Source: CAWIUB01 sp963839175
GTDB taxonomy: Bacteria > Actinomycetota > Actinomycetes > Mycobacteriales > Jatrophihabitantaceae
Direction: 5' to 3'
Length of the DNA: 64,000 nt
Assembly: GCA_963839175.1 (NCBI GenBank)
Contig: CAWIUB010000036.1
Coordinates: forward strand, 1-64,000
Shown here: positions 34,530 through 44,607 of the stretch, one piece after another
How the letters are laid out: each line of letters starts with the position of its first letter
Numbering within the stretch: position 1 is the stretch's first letter
Notes under the pieces: model-generated
The model's input: only the letters and a program-made list of their open reading frames with translations
Told to the model about the DNA's origin: nothing
The model's database searches: none
Made by a program: the position numbers and the translations under genes

Positions 34530-35044
34530 GCCGATCCAGGCAGCACAACGCCGTACCCGGCAGCCACAAGCGGCCGCCACCACCTCACCGCCACCGCAAA
34601 TCGCTCACAGCAGCACCGATCGCAGGTCGCGCTCAACTCGACCCAGGCGCCGCGACACCGGCCCACCGGCACTCCGCCGTCAGCGGTCACCCCCTCAGAC
34701 AGCCGTTCGACACCAGCCACCCAGTGAGGCTCCGCCTCTGACCGCCGAGCGCGTGGTTCGGTCCCACTGCAGCGCACGGTAAGTGGGCACGACGACATCG
34801 CCGCGCGCTGCGCTGGCGACGTGGTCCTCCTGGCTGGTTGCCCAGCCCCATGTTGTCGGGGCCGCCCTCACTGCGCTGAAATCCCGACTCGTTCAAGCCG
34901 GGCCGGTCGCCCTACGCGACATGGATGCCTTGTGCATCAAGGAATGGAGCAAGATGCGGTCCTTTCCGGAACCCTGCTCGCCACCACGCCGAACGTCAAC
35001 CCAGAACTCAAGATCAACGTCAAAGAGTCGTACACAAAGGATCC
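34530..35044. other. Unassigned DNA between two IS sequences
   Basis: About 515 bases. The first part probably contains the lost right end of the IS1182-type element. Further on, a short plus-strand frame ends GTLLATTPNVNPELKINVKE, which looks like protein but has no start and no family I recognise. No RNA gene is seen. Confidence 0.4.
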
Positions 35045-36984
35045 CTAGCCGGAGTTTCCGATGATCATGGTTTCTTGGACGTCGTCCGCTGGCTGAGTTG
35101 AGACGGTTTCCTTTGTGACACACCGGTGCCGGTGCTTGACTGCGGCCACGAAGAGGCCTATGGCCTAAATATGGCGAGCTTGTACAAGAAGGTGATCAGC
35201 GGCCGCCCGTACTGGTACCTGCGGGAGATGGGCTGGGTGGACGGCAGGCCGAAGATGGTCTCCGAGCGGTACCTGGGCACCGCGGCCGAGATCGAGGCGC
35301 TGCTGGACGCCCGCGAGCAGCAGGTCCTGCCGGCGCGGTGCCGACACTTGGACTTCGGGGCGGTGGCCGCGGTGTGGGGGCTGCTGGCCGATCTCGGGGT
35401 AGCCGCGATCATCGACGAGGCGGTCGGGCCCGGGCCGTCCGGGCTGGCGCTGTCTGCGGGTACCTACCTGAGTCTGGCGGCGCTGAACCGGGTCGTGGAC
35501 CCGTGCTCCAAGCTGCGTTTCGCCGAGTGGTGGCGCGGCACGGCCGCGGACCGGTTCACCAAGATCGGCGCCGCGGCGCTGGACCACCGCCGCTTCTGGG
35601 ACGCGATGCACGCCGTGCCGCTGGACGCCCTGGCCGATATCGAGGAGCGCCTGGCGATGCGGATCGTCGACCGGTTCGGGCTGGACACCAGTTCGGTGGC
35701 GCTGGACATGACCAACTTCGCCACCTTCATCGACACCGGCAACGACGCCGCGCCGATCGCGCAGCGCGGCAAGGCCAAGCAGAAACGCACCGATCTGCGC
35801 CTGGTCGGGCTCGGGCTGGTGGTCACCCGCGACGGCGGCATCCCCCTGCTCAGCCACGCCTACCCCGGCAACAAGCCCGACGTCACCCAGTTCCCGGCCA
35901 TGATCGCCACCCTGGCTGCGCGGCACGCCGCCCTGGCCGCCGCCACCACCGGCGTCACCGCAGGCACGGCAGCACACACCGCGCCGGACGTGACAGTCGT
36001 CTTCGACGCCGGACAGAACTCCGCAGCCAACTTCGCGACCCTGGCCCAAACGAAGCTGCACTACGTCGGGTCGGTGCCCGCGTCCGACTGCCCGGACCTG
36101 CTCGCCCTACCCGCCAGCGCCCGCACCGTCGTCGACCCGGACCGCTACGGCCAGCTCAGCGCCTACGACACCCGCCGGTTCGTCTACGCCGCCGAACGCC
36201 GCACCATCCTCACCCACTCACCCGAACTGCACGCCCACCAAGCCCGCGGCTTCGACGGCACCACCCTGGCCAAGGCCGGCCGCCGCCTGGACGAGCTGGC
36301 CGCCACCCTGGCCCGCGGCCAGACCCGCCGACCCCGCAGCCAGGTCGAGACCGAGATCGCCGCCATCACCCACGACGCCTGGGCCCGGCGCGTGATCGGC
36401 TGGCAACTGGACGGCGACAAACCCAAAGACCTGCGCCTGACCTGGTCCATCGACCCGGACGCCCGCACGCAACTGGAAGAAGAAATCTTCGGCAAACACG
36501 TGCTCATCACCGACCACGACGACTGGCCAGTATCCGAGGTCGTCGCCGGCTACCGGTCCCAATCCGAAGCCGAGTCCTCCCTCCGCCAGATGAAAGACCC
36601 CCACGTCGTCTCGTTCTCACCCATGCACCACTGGACCGACCACAACATCCGCGTGCACACCTTCACCTGCGTGCTCGCCCTGCAAATCGCGCACCTGATG
36701 CGCCTGCACGCCGACCGCGCCGGCCTACACCTGTCCGTACGCGAACTCCTCCGCCACCTCACCGGCATCGGCGAGACCGTCCTGCTCTACCAAGGCGAGC
36801 GGGGCCGCCCCAAAGCACGCCGCATGCTCACCGAAACCACCGACCTGCAGAACCAGCTCGCCGCCCTCTACCAGCTCGACCGCTACGCACCCGCAGTTAG
36901 GTCATAGGTCCGCCAGACCGGAAACCCCTTACCCGGCAGGCGAAACTGCCACCCAACCCCTCGATCATCGGAAACTCAGGCTAG
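35045..36984 (+). mobile_element. Complete IS1634-type insertion sequence
   Basis: A 1.94-kb element bounded by imperfect terminal inverted repeats: CTAGCCGGAGTTTCCGATGA at the left end (from 35045), matched at the right end by TCATCGGAAACTCAGGCTAG (ending 36984), 23 of 26 bases agreeing over the full repeat. It carries one transposase gene. No convincing target duplication is visible at the junctions. Confidence 0.82.
35171..36907 (+). CDS. IS1634-family DDE transposase
   Basis: About 578 residues, full length. It starts MASLYKKVISGRPYWYLREM, the typical IS1634 N-terminus, has the first catalytic Asp in SSVALDMTNFATFID, a second in TVVFDAGQNSAANFATL, and the Y-(2)-R-(3)-E-like segment in VAGYRSQSEAESSLRQMKDP. 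The end (GETVLLYQGERGRPKARRML) is also typical. ATG 35171 is preferred over an in-frame start at 35126. The frame and both inverted repeats are intact, so the element may still be active. Confidence 0.88.
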   Translation: MASLYKKVISGRPYWYLREMGWVDGRPKMVSERYLGTAAEIEALLDAREQQVLPARCRHLDFGAVAAVWGLLADLGVAAIIDEAVGPGPSGLALSAGTYLSLAALNRVVDPCSKLRFAEWWRGTAADRFTKIGAAALDHRRFWDAMHAVPLDALADIEERLAMRIVDRFGLDTSSVALDMTNFATFIDTGNDAAPIAQRGKAKQKRTDLRLVGLGLVVTRDGGIPLLSHAYPGNKPDVTQFPAMIATLAARHAALAAATTGVTAGTAAHTAPDVTVVFDAGQNSAANFATLAQTKLHYVGSVPASDCPDLLALPASARTVVDPDRYGQLSAYDTRRFVYAAERRTILTHSPELHAHQARGFDGTTLAKAGRRLDELAATLARGQTRRPRSQVETEIAAITHDAWARRVIGWQLDGDKPKDLRLTWSIDPDARTQLEEEIFGKHVLITDHDDWPVSEVVAGYRSQSEAESSLRQMKDPHVVSFSPMHHWTDHNIRVHTFTCVLALQIAHLMRLHADRAGLHLSVRELLRHLTGIGETVLLYQGERGRPKARRMLTETTDLQNQLAALYQLDRYAPAVRS

Positions 36985-38348
36985 GATGGCCGTAGGGACA
37001 AGATCTTTTGGGGTCTGTACCCAACGGAGACGGTGCCGAACGTACGAACGGCTGAGCTAGAGCCTCGGGAGCGATGCTCCCAAGTAGCTGGCACCCTGGG
37101 ACTAGCCCGGCCCTGGCTGACGTGCGCGACACGCCCGGAAGCGCGGTACGTGAAGAACGCGACCACGAGCAACTAGGCTGTCACCTGGCGCGCAAGCCCT
37201 GGCATCCAGTCAGGCAACCGCTACGTGCCGAATGGGCCGCCCGTCAGTCTCTCGCTTGCCCGGCCTGGGACTGGCGGGTGGTTCCTTTGTATGACACTAC
37301 GTTGAGCGTAACAACGATATGCGCCCAGCGCATGAAATTGCGGAATGCGGCGTGTCGCACTGACTACGACGCCCTGCCCCGGCGAGAGGCTACGGCGAGG
37401 CTGGCTCTAGCTCTGATCTCGGTCCTTGCCTCAGCTCAGCATCAGTAACAGCGCGCAGGCAGACGGTGGCGATCCAGTTTGACAGGGTGCGGTTGTCGGC
37501 CCGCGCGGTGCGGTGAGCGTGGACCGTATCGACCGCGCGGCGTGATCTTCGAGGGACGATCAATAGCTCGGCTCTGCCGAGCGCGAGCGAGCGAAAGGCG
37601 CTCCTGGCCCGACTTGCACAGGCCGTCCGTTTACCTAGGGGCTAGCAACCTAGGTTCGTCGCAGGAACGCCTTCACTCTGGAAGGCTTCTCCATTTTTGC
37701 CAGCCAACCGGCTTGCCGACTTATCGCCGACGAAACGAGCCAACCGACCAACGCCGCTCTCACGTCGTCCTGAAGCCTTCCTCAATTACTACGTTACTCC
37801 GGTTTCGCCGGAAGGCAAGGATTTTAGGAAAGATATTTCTAAGATCTTTTACTTGGGAAATAGCCGTTTTAGTGTTTTCATGGCGATCCCATCGCGGCCC
37901 ACCGCAACCGCCCCTCGCTGACTATGTTCCCGTAGTCGTCCCCTGCGTCGTACCACTGCTCACCTTCGCGCTCCCGCAGTACGTGCGTACGCGGAGCGGC
38001 CCGCCTCGCACGCTGCATCCCATACCGGCCCGGCGGATCACTCCACATGTGGGCATGCGGCTCAATGTGCGGAGCGAGAAGCTGGCAGCGCTTGCCGCTC
38101 GCGACGGAGCTGCACCGCGCTGCGGCCATGGCCTCAGTCATACCGGCCAGCAATGTCGAACGAATGTTCGACAACAAGCCTCACACCGGCGCGCCTCGCC
38201 GCGTGCTCGCGACACGACCGTAATGTCGATTGAGTGGGCGCCTTGGTTCATCCGGGCGATGGGAGCACACGACCCGCCGTAATATGCAGCATGGGGCGCG
38301 TGGTCGCGATGCCAAGATTGCCGCCGCCCTGTCGAAGTGGCGACTGTC
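36985..38348. other. Unrecognised DNA of mixed composition
   Basis: About 1.36 kb with no gene I can support. GC content drops markedly at about 37640-37880 (for example TTTTAGGAAAGATATTTC), unlike the rest of the window. Open frames exist but read as low-quality sequence rich in Arg, Pro and Ser. It is bounded by a complete IS on the left and a truncated zinc-ribbon-like frame on the right, and is probably decayed foreign DNA. Confidence 0.5.
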
Positions 38349-38660
38349 ATGAACGCTGAGGAAGAGGCAGCGCTCCAAGCTCAACTGGCAGCACTCGAAG
38401 CCGGGCCCGCTTCACGGTGGCGAAGATTCCGTCGTCTCGAATGGGTTTGCGGCGGCTGCGGCGACGTCCTGCTTGAAGTCATGGGCACGCAGCCGCCGGT
38501 CATCCTAGTAAGGCAAAGGCTTGAGCCTGACCTGCAGCCGCCCGTCATATCAGTCGACGCTGGCGCCGCCGAGGTGGCCCGAATCGCAGATCGCGGCAAC
38601 ACTGAGCGAGTTGGGGCGACACGCCGATCGCGCAAGGTCCGCTCTGACGACAGGCGCCGA
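38349..38660 (+). pseudogene. N-terminal fragment of a zinc-ribbon-like hypothetical protein
   Basis: ATG 38349 opens MNAEEEAALQAQLAALEAG, then RRLEWVCGGCGDVLLEVMGT with a single C-x2-C knuckle, then PVILVRQRLEPDLQPPVISV. The frame loses protein-like character near 38640 and continues as an out-of-frame reading of the MFS remnant. It looks like a small, possibly phage-type, gene joined to the MFS fragment by recombination. Confidence 0.45.
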
Positions 38661-39040
38661 ACACCGCGCCGTAGGCGCCCTGGCGCTGGCGGTCGGCCCG
38701 CTGCTCGGCGGACTCATCAGCCAGCACGTCAGCTGGGGCTGGATCTTCTTCATCAACGTGCCCGTCGGCGTCGCCACACTCGCCCTCGGCATGTGGGCGA
38801 TCAGCGAGTCGCGCGAGGACCAGGCGCCACGACGCCTCGACCTGCCCGGCGTGGCGCTGTCGGCCGGTGCGCTGTTCGCGCTGACCTACGCGCTGATCGA
38901 GGGGCACGCCCAAGGCTGGACGTCGTCGCTCATCCTCGGCAGCTTCGCTGTCGCGGCCGCCCTTGGCATCGCGTTCGTGGGACGCGAGCGAGGCACGTCG
39001 GAGCCCATGGTGGCAGTGAGCCTGTTCCGTGAGCGGGTCT

Positions 39041-41431
39041 CAGAACTCCTGACATGAAGGTTCGATCATGAAGTGTCGGGCTGCTGTTTGATGCCGTAGA
39101 CGATCTTGAGGGGGGTGTCGGGGTAGGTGGTTTCGGTGGCGGTGAGCTGCTGGCAGAGGGCGTGCAGGGCGCGGCTGCGTCGTGGTGCGGTGGCGGGGTC
39201 GAGGGTGACGTGGAGGGTGTCGCCGGTGATGTGCAGGTCGCCGGAGAGGGTCATGGCTTCGCGGAGCAGGGCGCGGGCTTCGTCTTCGGCGCGGGCGTAG
39301 TGCGGGCGGAGCATCCGCATGAGGGTGGTTTCGGCGTTGTAGGCGGTGATGCGGATGGCGTGGGTGATCAGTTTGCGTTGCTCGTCGAGCAGTCGGGCGT
39401 CGGGGCGGACTTGGCGCAGCGGGAGGTGGCTGGGGGTGATCCGTGAGCCTGCTGCGGCCTGGTCGAGCTTGTCGCGGGCGGCCGAGAGTGCCCGGTCGGC
39501 GGCGGGGTCGACGGTGGCGGTGCCGCCGCTGCCGGGGCGGCGGGCCCGTTGCACGGCGTCGTCGATGGCGGCGGCGATGCCGTTCTCGGCGGCGGCTAGG
39601 TTGGCGCGGGCGGCCTGGACGGCGGCTTTCGCCTGGTGTTTGGCGGGGTTGGGGACGGGCCGGTCGGGGTCGTCGGGGGTGTCGGCGTAGCTGTCCAGGG
39701 CGTCGAGGGCGAAGTGCGCCCGGGCGTATTTGAAGTAGTTCTCTTGCCGCCACCGGGCCGACAGGCGCCAGCACAGTTCGGCGGCGGGCAGGTCGGTGCG
39801 GGAGGTGAGTACCGGGATCTGCGCGCCGTCGGCGGCGAGGCGGTGGATCTGGCGCAGGGTGACGGTGCGGCTGTCGGGCAGCGGCAGGTCGACGGTGGTC
39901 TGGGCGAGCTGGTAGGTGCGCGGGTCGCCGTCGGGGTCGGTGAAGGTGTGTTCGGTGAACGCGTCGTCGCCGAGCCGGTCGAAGGGTGCCTTGCGGTAGG
40001 TGAGCACGTCCATGCCGGCGGCCAGGATCTTCGCGAACGTGTCCGGGGACCAGCCGCCGCGGTCGAAGATCACCGTGGCGCGGCGGTCCGGACCGAGCAG
40101 GGTACGCAGGTCGGGCAGCAGCCGCACCAGTTCGGCGGCGAGGCTGGCCGCGGGTGGGGCGGTGACCACGAGCACCGGGTCGGCGTCGGCGTCGGCGATC
40201 CAGGTCTCGTTGGTGGCGTGCCCGGCCAGGTGCATCCGGGCGATGTGGGTCTTGGGCAGGTCCCGGGTGCCCGAGTACACGCGCACGTGCCCGTCGACGT
40301 GGAGGAACCCCAGCGCCTGCGGCCGGGCGGCGGCGTGCGCTTTCGCGAGTGCGGACTGCAGCTGCGCGCCGCGGCCGTGCCCGGCGAGCTCGATCAGTTT
40401 GCGGCGCAGCGTCTTGACCTCCGGTGCCCGGTCCAGCCCGAGCAACCGGCCGAGGTCGGCCGGGCGGATGCGGGTCGCGCCCTCGGCGCGCGGGTCGCGC
40501 AGCAGGGCCAAGAACAGCAGCATCAGCAGCGTCGCCCGCAGCCCGTAGAACCCGTTACGTAGCCGCCCGTAGGTCGCCTCGAACGCCTCGACCAGCCCGG
40601 TGACCGCGAGCGCGGGCAGGATCAGCAGCAGCCCGGCCAGCGGCAGGTGCGCCCCCTCGGTGAACACCGGCGGCGCCTCGGGCAGCAGGCCGGTGCGGGC
40701 CAGCTCCCGCTCCGCGGTGCGCGGGCGCGGCATCGGCAGCACCGGCAACGCCGGCCCGCCCTCGACGTTGCCGCCGGCAGCGCCCGCCTCGCCGCCGCAT
40801 GCCGTGGCCGCGTCGGCGGTGACCGTCTGGCGGGCTTCCCAGCCGGCGCTGCCCCTGCGGCGGCCCAACGCCACCCGCACCGTCGCCGTGCTCACCCCGC
40901 TGCGGGCGGCGATCGCGGCCAGGCTCAGGCCCTGCCCGTCCAGGTCACGGATCCAGGCCGCGACCTGCTCGGTGAGCTTCGACGGGCCTTTCGGGCCGGT
41001 CTTGGCCGGGATCAACCCGGCCACCCCGGCGCTGTCGTACCCGCTCGTCCACCGCCACAGCGTCACGATGCCGACCCCGAACGCCCGGGCGACCGCGGCC
41101 GCGGTCGCGATCTTCGTGCTCACCAGCTGGACCGCGGCCAGCCGCCGCCCGACCTCGTCACCGGCCGCGAACACGAACGTGACCAGGCCCGACACGTACA
41201 CGACCCCGCCCTGCGGCCCCTCCACAAGCCCGGCCACAGGGCCGATCGGCACCGCATCGGCGGGCAGCAGCAGCAGCACCGGCTGGCTCACCCGACCCAC
41301 CCTGCCACCCCCGAAATCCGCTCCAACCTTTCCGGAAATGATCCCACGAAACGAGCTGCGGTCACCCCACCGACACGCCAACAGCCTCAAGGGAAAGGTG
41401 GCGGCCAGCTACCTACATGTCAGGAGTTCTG
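39041..41431 (-). mobile_element. 2.39-kb insertion sequence with perfect 16-bp ends and 5-bp duplication
   Basis: Perfect terminal inverted repeats CAGAACTCCTGACATG (39041-39056) and CATGTCAGGAGTTCTG (41416-41431) bound a single transposase gene. GGTCT flanks both ends (39036-39040 and 41432-41436) as target duplication. The clean ends indicate a recent, complete insertion. IS family not assigned by me. Confidence 0.92.
39066..41291 (-). CDS. Large DDE-type transposase with N-terminal helix-turn-helix
   Basis: About 741 residues from GTG 41291 (an ATG-less longer frame reaches 41390). The N-terminal region has a helix-turn-helix pair (AVARAFGVGIVTLWRWTSGY and SLAAIAARSGVSTATVRVAL). The core has FDRGGWSPDTFAKILAAGMD, a DDE-family strand with catalytic Asp, and later CWRLSARWRQENYFKYARAH, which should supply the final Glu. 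The N-terminal HTH plus large DDE core resembles unclassified (ISNCY-like) actinobacterial elements. The frame is intact. Confidence 0.82.
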   Translation of the reverse strand: MSQPVLLLLPADAVPIGPVAGLVEGPQGGVVYVSGLVTFVFAAGDEVGRRLAAVQLVSTKIATAAAVARAFGVGIVTLWRWTSGYDSAGVAGLIPAKTGPKGPSKLTEQVAAWIRDLDGQGLSLAAIAARSGVSTATVRVALGRRRGSAGWEARQTVTADAATACGGEAGAAGGNVEGGPALPVLPMPRPRTAERELARTGLLPEAPPVFTEGAHLPLAGLLLILPALAVTGLVEAFEATYGRLRNGFYGLRATLLMLLFLALLRDPRAEGATRIRPADLGRLLGLDRAPEVKTLRRKLIELAGHGRGAQLQSALAKAHAAARPQALGFLHVDGHVRVYSGTRDLPKTHIARMHLAGHATNETWIADADADPVLVVTAPPAASLAAELVRLLPDLRTLLGPDRRATVIFDRGGWSPDTFAKILAAGMDVLTYRKAPFDRLGDDAFTEHTFTDPDGDPRTYQLAQTTVDLPLPDSRTVTLRQIHRLAADGAQIPVLTSRTDLPAAELCWRLSARWRQENYFKYARAHFALDALDSYADTPDDPDRPVPNPAKHQAKAAVQAARANLAAAENGIAAAIDDAVQRARRPGSGGTATVDPAADRALSAARDKLDQAAAGSRITPSHLPLRQVRPDARLLDEQRKLITHAIRITAYNAETTLMRMLRPHYARAEDEARALLREAMTLSGDLHITGDTLHVTLDPATAPRRSRALHALCQQLTATETTYPDTPLKIVYGIKQQPDTS

Positions 41432-41627
41432 GGTCTTCAGCGGCGGGCTGATCGCGCTGATCATGTGGGGGTTCGGGCTGTTCGGCATCTACTTCTTCAC
41501 CTCGCTGTACCTGCAGAACGTGCTCGGCTTCTCGCCGACCGAGGCGGGCGCGGCGTTCGTCCCGATGGCACTGCTGATGGCGGGCGGCGCGATCGCGTCC
41601 GAACGGGTAGCACACCGTATCGGTGCG

Positions 41628-42990
41628 TACGGCGTCGGTTCTCGCGTGTATCGCCGGGACCTGGTCGATGAAGTGATCGCCGAAACTCGGAGCAAGGAAA
41701 AGCGTGCCCGATTGTTACCGGCTCGGCTCGTGGTCTATTACGTGATCGCGTTGGCGTTGTTCTTCGGCGAGGCCTATGAGGAGGTCATGCGCAGAATGGT
41801 TGGCGGCCTGCGGTTCGTCTCCGCGTGGGAGCGGGCCTGGCGGGTGCCCACCCCGTCGGCGCTGTGCCAGGCCCGGCAACGCCTCGGCGAGGCGCCGCTG
41901 CGTCGGCTGTTCGAGCAGGCCGCGGTGCCGTTGGCTACCCCGGCGACGATCGGCGCGTGGCTGGGGCGCTGGCGGCTGATGGCGATCGACGGGGTCACCC
42001 TCGACGTGCCGGACACCCCCGACAACGAGGCGGCGTTCGGCCGTCCGGGGTCCCGCACCGGGCAGGGCGGCGCGTTCCCGCAAGTCCGCGTTGTCGGCCT
42101 GGGCGAGTGCGGCACGCACGCCGTGGTCGCCGCCGAACTCGGCCCGATCCGCACCGGGGAACGGGACCTGGCGACCGGCGTGCTGGCCGACCTGGAGCAG
42201 GGCATGCTGGTCATGTTCGACCGCGGCTTCTTCAGCTACCACTTCTTCGCCCAGGCCAAGCAGACCGGGGCGGACCTGCTGTTCCGAGTGAGCTCGACCC
42301 TGAAGTTGCCAGTCCTGCAGCAGCTGCCCGACGACTCCTACCTGTCGGCGATCACCGGCAAAGGCATCAGCACACCAGCCACGCTGAACGAAGCACGGTG
42401 GCGGGCTGCGACAAACCAGGCGATCCTCGTCCGCGTCATCGAGTACCAGATCACCGACCGTGACAGCGGCGATCCCTACCGGCTGATCACGACGATCACC
42501 GACTGGGAAGATGCGCTGGCACCCGACCTGGCCGCCGCGTACCACCAACGCTGGGAATTCGAGATCGCGCTGGATGAGATCGAGACACACCAGATCGCAC
42601 ATTCCCGAGTGCTGCGGTCGAAGTCGCCGCAGATGGTGCGCCAAGAAATCTGGGGAATACTCCTCGCCCACTACGCCATCCGAACCCTCATGACCGAAGC
42701 CGCGCACGACGCCGACATTGACCCCGACCGGTTATCGTTCATCCGATCTCTGCGGGTCATCCGCCGCGAAGCCGATGGCTCCGCGGACTTTCCCCCCTCA
42801 CCAGACCAATGACCGGCACCGCCGTGTCATCGAGGAGATCCTCCGATTCCCGCTCCGACCACGCCGACACCGCGCCTACCCCCGCGTCATCAAACGCTAC
42901 GGCCCCTGCTACCGCCCGATCAAACGCCCGGAACATCGAGAAATCCTCTACCCCGGGCCAGCCACCGTCGAAATCACAGCCGCGTAATTG
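41628..42990 (+). mobile_element. IS4-type insertion in the MFS gene, ends not resolved
   Basis: An IS4-family transposase gene fills the gap between MFS piece 2 and piece 3. I could not find convincing terminal repeats or a target duplication; about ten MFS codons also seem to be missing at the junction, so ends may have decayed or a small deletion accompanied insertion. Coordinates are approximate. Confidence 0.65.
41646..42987 (+). pseudogene. IS4-family transposase with a C-tract frameshift
   Basis: A GTG at 41646 opens VYRRDLVDEVIAETRSKEKR, the IS4 N-terminal domain, followed by YVIALALFFGEAYEEVMRRM. Catalytic regions are LMAIDGVTLDVPDTPDNEAA, MLVMFDRGFFSYHFF and the Y-(2)-R-(3)-E block YHQRWEFEIALDEIE. 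The frame ends early at 42812 after a run of six C (42792-42797). Reading with one C fewer continues as HRRVIEEILRFPLRPRRHRA to 42987, the usual IS4 C-terminus. So the gene is frameshifted, or the tract is a slippage site or a sequencing error. Confidence 0.75.
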
Positions 42991-43467
42991 AATGGCATTG
43001 GGCCTAGCCATGCTGCTCATGGCGGCGGGGATCGCCTCGGTGTCCCTGCTCGGCCGAGACGCGACCTTCTGGCAGCTGATGCCGGGCTTCGCGATCATCG
43101 GCATCGGCGGTGGGCTGACCGTCCCGCTGACGGCGACCGTCCTCGGCGCGATGCCGCAGGACGAGGCCGGGGTGGCGTCGGGCATCTTCAACGCGTCGCG
43201 CGAGGTGGCCGGGCTGCTCGGCATCACTGTGATCGGGGCGATGCTGACCGCCCGGCAGGGCTCCTCGCTGCGGGCTGGGCACGCCCCGCTCGATGCGTTC
43301 CTGTCCGGATACCGGTTGGGGCTGGTCGTGGCGGCCGTGCTCGTCGCGGCCGGCGGGGTGGCCGCGTACCTGGGGCTGCGTGCGGCGAGGCAGCCCGCTG
43401 CCGAGGCCGAGAAGGCGCCAGCCGAGGCGACGGTGCCGGCGTTGGTCCAGTAACGAGCCGAATCCAC

Positions 43468-43520
43468 CTTGGCCCCTCAGCAGGGTCCGCTACGGCCGGT
43501 CGCCCTGCTGAGGGGCCAAG
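43468..43520. terminator. Strong bidirectional hairpin between the MFS remnant and fba
   Basis: CTTGGCCCCTCAGCAGGG (43468-43485) and its exact reverse complement (43503-43520) form an 18-bp stem with a 17-base loop, between two convergent genes. It ends six bases before the fba stop, so it would act as terminator for both strands. No T tract is needed for a stem this stable, but efficiency is untested. Confidence 0.75.
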
Positions 43521-43526
43521 ATTTGG

Positions 43527-44552
43527 CTAGGCGGTCGGTGACGTCCCGGCGCTCAGCAGGTCCTCGCAGGCGTGCGTGACACGGGCAGCCATGCCGACCT
43601 CGGCCAGCTTCAGGTAGGAGCGCGGGTCATAGGCCTTCTTGTCGCCGACCTCGCTGTCAACCTTGAGGACGCCGTCGTAGTGGCTGAACATGTGCCCGGC
43701 CACCTCGCGCGTGAACGAGTACTGGGTGTCGGTATCGACGTTCATCTTGACCACGCCGTAGCCGACCGCCTCGCGGATCTCCTCGAGCGCCGAACCGGAT
43801 CCGCCGTGGAAGACCAACTCGAACGGCTTGGGCCGGCTAACCTTGGTGCCAACCGCGTCCTGGATCTCCTTCAACACGGCCGGACGCAGCTTGACGTTGC
43901 CCGGCTTGTAGACGCCATGGACGTTGCCGAACGTGGCCGCGAGCAGGTACCTGCCCTTCTCGCCGGTGCCGAGCATCTCCGCAGTGCGCAGCGCGTCGCC
44001 CGCCGTGGTGTAGAGCTTCTCGTTGATCGCCCCGACGACACCGTCCTCCTCGCCGCCGACAACCCCGATCTCGACCTCGAGGACGATCTTCGCCTTGGCG
44101 GCCTGCTCCAGCAGATCGGCCGCGATCTGCAGGTTCTCCTCGAGCGGGATGGCCGACCCGTCCCACATGTGTGACTGGAACAGCGGGTTCTCCCCACGGT
44201 CGACCCGCTCCTTCGAGATGGCGATCAGCGGGCGGACGTAGCCGTCCAGCTTCTCCTTCTGGCAGTGGTCGGTGTGCAGCGCCACGTGGATGGGGTACTT
44301 GTCGGCCACCACGTGCGCGAACTCGGCCAGCGCCACAGCGCCAGTGACCATGTTCTTGACCTTGGTGCCGCTGGCGAACTCGGCGCCGCCGGTCGAGACT
44401 TGGATTATTCCGTCACTGCCGGCATCGGCGAAGCCCCGCAGCGCGGCGTTAAGGGTCTCAGACCCCGTCACATTGATAGCGGGATAGGCGAAACCGCCCT
44501 GCTGGGCGCGGTCGAGCATGTCGGCGTAGATCTCAGGCGTGGCAATAGGCAT
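43527..44552 (-). CDS. fba: Class II fructose-bisphosphate aldolase
   Basis: Fba cleaves fructose 1,6-bisphosphate in glycolysis and works in reverse in gluconeogenesis. The 341-residue zinc enzyme has the metal-binding HVALHTDHCQKEKLDGYVRP, the DGSAIPLEENLQIAADLLEQ segment, and FHGGSGSALEEI for phosphate binding. The ATG at 44552 is preceded by GGGAG six bases upstream; extra in-frame codons upstream are not conserved. Isolated transcription unit; a 16-bp palindrome lies upstream. Position near a DedA gene matches mycobacteria. Confidence 0.97.
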   Translation of the reverse strand: MPIATPEIYADMLDRAQQGGFAYPAINVTGSETLNAALRGFADAGSDGIIQVSTGGAEFASGTKVKNMVTGAVALAEFAHVVADKYPIHVALHTDHCQKEKLDGYVRPLIAISKERVDRGENPLFQSHMWDGSAIPLEENLQIAADLLEQAAKAKIVLEVEIGVVGGEEDGVVGAINEKLYTTAGDALRTAEMLGTGEKGRYLLAATFGNVHGVYKPGNVKLRPAVLKEIQDAVGTKVSRPKPFELVFHGGSGSALEEIREAVGYGVVKMNVDTDTQYSFTREVAGHMFSHYDGVLKVDSEVGDKKAYDPRSYLKLAEVGMAARVTHACEDLLSAGTSPTA

Positions 44553-44607
44553 GGGGTTCTCCCGCGACTCGGCAGTTCGGGCATGGTCAGTAAAGCCGAG
44601 TATCCCG

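Larger units (their letters stand above)
38671..43453 (+). pseudogene. DHA2 MFS exporter gene, 5'-truncated and split by two ISs
   Basis: Three pieces of one efflux gene are visible. Piece 1 (38671-39040) starts mid-protein at LALAVGPLLGGLISQ and ends SLFRERV. Piece 2 (41432 to about 41627) reads FSGGLIALIMWGFGLFGIYF and on to IASERVAHRIGA. Piece 3 (about 42992-43453) reads MALGLAMLLMAAGIASVSLL to EATVPALVQ. Removing the first IS and one copy of its 5-bp duplication joins pieces 1 and 2 in frame as RERVFSGG. The first about four TMs are missing. It is a paralog, not a copy, of the intact MFS gene at 12.5-14.2 kb. Confidence 0.85.

Noticed and set aside
37479..38282. 267-residue plus-strand open frame in the unassigned block
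   Set aside because: Crosses a sharp drop in GC, lacks a start signal and reads as non-protein; not called as a gene.
41628..42990. Target-site duplication around the IS4-type element
   Set aside because: Compared both junctions for 8-12 bp repeats and matching inverted ends and found none convincing.
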